DNA of 64,000 bases from the NCBI RefSeq assembly GCF_011392075.1, contig NZ_JAAJBV010000001.1:186001-250000 (forward strand). The letters are read 5' to 3'. Positions 62,013 through 64,000 of the stretch are shown in pieces. Position 1 is the first letter of the stretch; every line of letters starts with the position of its first letter. The notes below the pieces were generated by a model that did no database searches, had not been told where the DNA came from, and saw only the letters and a list, made by a program, of their open reading frames with translations. The DNA is from Flavobacterium celericrescens (GTDB lineage Bacteria > Bacteroidota > Bacteroidia > Flavobacteriales > Flavobacteriaceae). A program made the translations under genes and the position numbers.

Positions 62013-63302
62013 TTATAGTGTATTAATTACAACTGTTTTTACATTCACAAATTCTTTGATGCCATCTTCTGCAAGTTCTCTTCCATATCCTGATTTTTTA
62101 ATTCCACCAAAAGGCAATCTTGGATCTGATTTTACCATTTCGTTGATAAAAACGGCTCCTTCGTTGAATGCAGGAATTTGTGCTTTAATTGCGGCTATAT
62201 TTTGCGTGAAAATTGATACTCCTAAACCAAATTCCGATTTATTACTTAACGCAATAGCTTCTTCAACAGTTTTAAAAGTTATGATTGCCGCAACTGGTCC
62301 AAAAGTTTCTTCTTTAAAAACAGGCATTTCGGTTGATACTTCGGTTAAAATGGTGGGTTCATAAAAAGCTTCCTTTCTATTTCCACCCAAAATCAATTTA
62401 GCACCCATTGCTATTGATTTTTGAACCTGCACCTCTAACTCTTCAGCCAAATCAATTCGTGCTAACGAACCAATTTGTGTGGTTATTTCTAATGGATTTC
62501 CCGTTTTTAAATTTTGAATTGCAATTTTGAATTGAGTTATAAAATCCTCGACGATTTTTTCGTGTAATAAAAATCGTTTGGCTGCAATACAACTTTGACC
62601 CGCATTTTGCATGCGTGCATTTACAGCAATTGCCACCGCTTTTTCTACATTTGCGTCTTCCAAAACTATAAAAGCATTATTTCCTCCTAATTCAAGCACA
62701 CATTTTTTTAACTGTTTTCCAGCTTCCGTAGCTACAGCCATTCCGGCTTGTTCACTACCGGTCAAAGAAATTGCTTTTATGATTGGATTTGCGATAACAT
62801 TGGCAACTTTATTGCTTGAAATTGGCAAATTTTGATAACAACCTCTTGGAAAACCAGCTTTTTCAAAAATAGATTCTATTAATTCAGCACATTTTGAAAC
62901 ATTACTTGCGTGCTTAACAACCACTGTATTCCCAGCAACTATTGTTGGAACCGCAAATCGAAACACTTGCCAAAAGGGAAAATTCCAAGGCATGATTCCT
63001 AAAATAACCCCTAAAGGTTCATAGGTTATAAAACTTTCACTCGCCTCTGTTTTTATACTTTCAGTTGCTAAAAAATCTTCAGCATTTTCATAATAATAAC
63101 TACACAAAAGCGCACATTTTTCAATCTCAGCAATAGATTGTGTGATTGGTTTGCGCATTTCTTGTGTGATTATTGTCGCATAATCTATCTTGTTTTCTAA
63201 TAATACTTCCGATAATTTTGGTAGCAACAATATTCGTTGGTGCAAAGTAGTCTGTTTCCAAATATTTTGTGCATCATTTGCAAGAGATAAAATGGTATCC
63301 AT
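62013..63302 (-). CDS. NAD(P)-dependent aldehyde dehydrogenase, succinate-semialdehyde (YneI-like) type
   Basis: The ATG at 63302 gives 429 residues; an ATG at 63341 lies in the terminator of the preceding gene and is rejected. The family blocks are all present: PWNFPFWQVFR, the nucleotide-binding LTGSEQAG, ELGGNNAFIVLEDA, the catalytic Cys in NAGQSCIAAKRF, and EETFGPVAAI. The C-terminal FINEMVKSDPRLPFGGIKKSG is typical of YneI/Sad succinate-semialdehyde dehydrogenases, which feed GABA-type compounds into the TCA cycle. The exact substrate is inferred. Confidence 0.9.
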   Translation of the reverse strand: MDTILSLANDAQNIWKQTTLHQRILLLPKLSEVLLENKIDYATIITQEMRKPITQSIAEIEKCALLCSYYYENAEDFLATESIKTEASESFITYEPLGVILGIMPWNFPFWQVFRFAVPTIVAGNTVVVKHASNVSKCAELIESIFEKAGFPRGCYQNLPISSNKVANVIANPIIKAISLTGSEQAGMAVATEAGKQLKKCVLELGGNNAFIVLEDANVEKAVAIAVNARMQNAGQSCIAAKRFLLHEKIVEDFITQFKIAIQNLKTGNPLEITTQIGSLARIDLAEELEVQVQKSIAMGAKLILGGNRKEAFYEPTILTEVSTEMPVFKEETFGPVAAIITFKTVEEAIALSNKSEFGLGVSIFTQNIAAIKAQIPAFNEGAVFINEMVKSDPRLPFGGIKKSGYGRELAEDGIKEFVNVKTVVINTL

Positions 63303-63321
63303 AAAACAATTTTGAATTACT

Positions 63322-63353
63322 AAAAAAGCCCAGCATAACAACTGAGCTTTTTT
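63322..63353 (-). terminator. Terminator of the prolyl oligopeptidase gene
   Basis: On the minus strand, AAAAAAGCTCAG and CTGGGCTTTTTT form a stem with one bulge or mismatch and a T run, 20 bp after the peptidase stop. Confidence 0.75.
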
Positions 63354-63372
63354 ATATTAATACATTATTTTC

Positions 63373-64000
63373 TTATTTTGGTAATTGTGTAAAACCCATA
63401 TTAAATAAAATAAATGCTTGTATATCAACATTTTCTTGAATTGTAGCCGCAACAGATTTTCCTGCTCCGTGACCAGCATTAATGTCGATACGAATTAATG
63501 TTGGGTTATTTCCAACTTGTTTGTCCTGCAATTCTGCTGCAAATTTAAAACTATGTGCTGGCACAACTCGGTCATCATGATCGCCTGTTGTAACCATTGT
63601 AGCTGGATATTTCACTCCTGGTCTTACATTGTGTACTGGTGAATATCCTTTCAAATAATCGAACATTTCTTTACTATCTTGAGCCGTTCCATAATCATAT
63701 GCCCAACCAGCACCTGCAGTAAAAGTATGATAACGCAACATGTCCATAACACCTACGGCTGGAATAGCAACTTTTATTAATTCTGGTCTTTGGGTCATAG
63801 TTGCACCAACTAATAAACCTCCATTTGAACCTCCTCTTATGGCTAAAAAATTAGAAGAAGTGTATTTTTGAGCAATTAGGTATTCAGCTGCAGCTATAAA
63901 ATCATCAAAAACATTTTGCTTTTGCATTTTTGTTCCAGCATCGTGCCATTTTTTGCCATATTCACCACCGCCTCTAATGTTTGGAACTGCATACACACCA
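63373..64000 (-). CDS. Prolyl oligopeptidase family serine peptidase (S9), C-terminal part
   Basis: The 209 codons in the window are the end of an S9 peptidase; the frame continues past the right edge. The alpha/beta-hydrolase catalytic triad is complete here: Ser in RGGSNGGLL, Asp in [14 protein letters not shown], and His in [30 protein letters not shown] is the conserved lead-in to the catalytic domain. The beta-propeller half lies outside the window. The family cuts short proline-containing peptides; location (cytoplasm or periplasm) cannot be told without the N terminus. Confidence 0.95.
   Translation of the reverse strand, partial: GVYAVPNIRGGGEYGKKWHDAGTKMQKQNVFDDFIAAAEYLIAQKYTSSNFLAIRGGSNGGLLVGATMTQRPELIKVAIPAVGVMDMLRYHTFTAGAGWAYDYGTAQDSKEMFDYLKGYSPVHNVRPGVKYPATMVTTGDHDDRVVPAHSFKFAAELQDKQVGNNPTLIRIDINAGHGAGKSVAATIQENVDIQAFILFNMGFTQLPK

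Overview
The window is AT-rich and reads as chromosome of a member of Bacteroidota, most likely Flavobacteriaceae and close to Flavobacterium. The basis is: two secreted proteins ending in type IX secretion (T9SS) type A sorting domains; lipoproteins whose lipidated Cys is followed by an Asp/Asn-rich stretch; many promoters with the Bacteroidota -7 box TAnnTTTG and little Shine-Dalgarno sequence; an atpD-atpC pair split from the other ATP synthase genes; and typical families of the phylum (DUF4270, DUF5686, DUF3098, YugP-type membrane metallopeptidase). No CRISPR array, prophage or intact insertion sequence was seen.

Layout. 1-6.1 kb: accessory and secreted genes, namely a cut lipoprotein, a decayed retropepsin copy, a TPR/AraC regulator, a T9SS cargo protein with fn3 repeats, a secreted orphan and an intact retropepsin. 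6.1-10.6 kb: TatD nuclease, lipid acyltransferase, asparaginase, tRNA-Ser(GGA), an outer-membrane barrel and a PAP2-like membrane protein. 10.6-20.1 kb, all minus strand: rpoN, asnS, an RND/MMPL transporter, a DUF5686 outer-membrane protein, frr and pyrH. 20.1-25 kb: patatin, thioredoxin-like protein, YiiX hydrolase and the envelope cluster ftsX-DUF3098-uppP-truB. 25-33 kb: secreted WG-repeat and MORN-repeat pair, leuS, a membrane orphan and a metallopeptidase. 33-38.6 kb: biotin operon bioF-(DUF2007 protein)-bioD-bioA and atpD-atpC. 38.8-48 kb: glmS, DUF4270 lipoprotein, a starch-synthase-like half protein, divergent panC-panD, a flippase-like membrane protein, an esterase and radA. 48-53 kb: a two-gene accessory insert, then mfd. 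53-57.5 kb: T9SS cargo, lipoprotein and small orphan genes flanked by a duplicated element of about 95 bp. 57.7-64 kb: threonine-dehydrogenase-type SDR, a lipoprotein globin with an HMA-fold partner, an NTF2-like lipoprotein, amtB, a succinate-semialdehyde-type dehydrogenase and the end of a prolyl oligopeptidase.

Most of the window is conserved housekeeping: pantothenate and biotin synthesis, translation, division, ATP synthesis and repair. The less ordinary parts are the surface-globin/HMA-like pair (58.8-59.8 kb), the duplicated 3'-flanking element (56-57 kb), the DUF2007/zinc-ribbon gene coupled into the biotin operon, the membrane pair between radA and mfd, a decayed paralog of the retropepsin, and short-word repeat spacers inside operons, most strikingly four perfect 13-bp units in the leuS leader. 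No complete, clearly new system is demonstrated. The globin pair is the best candidate.
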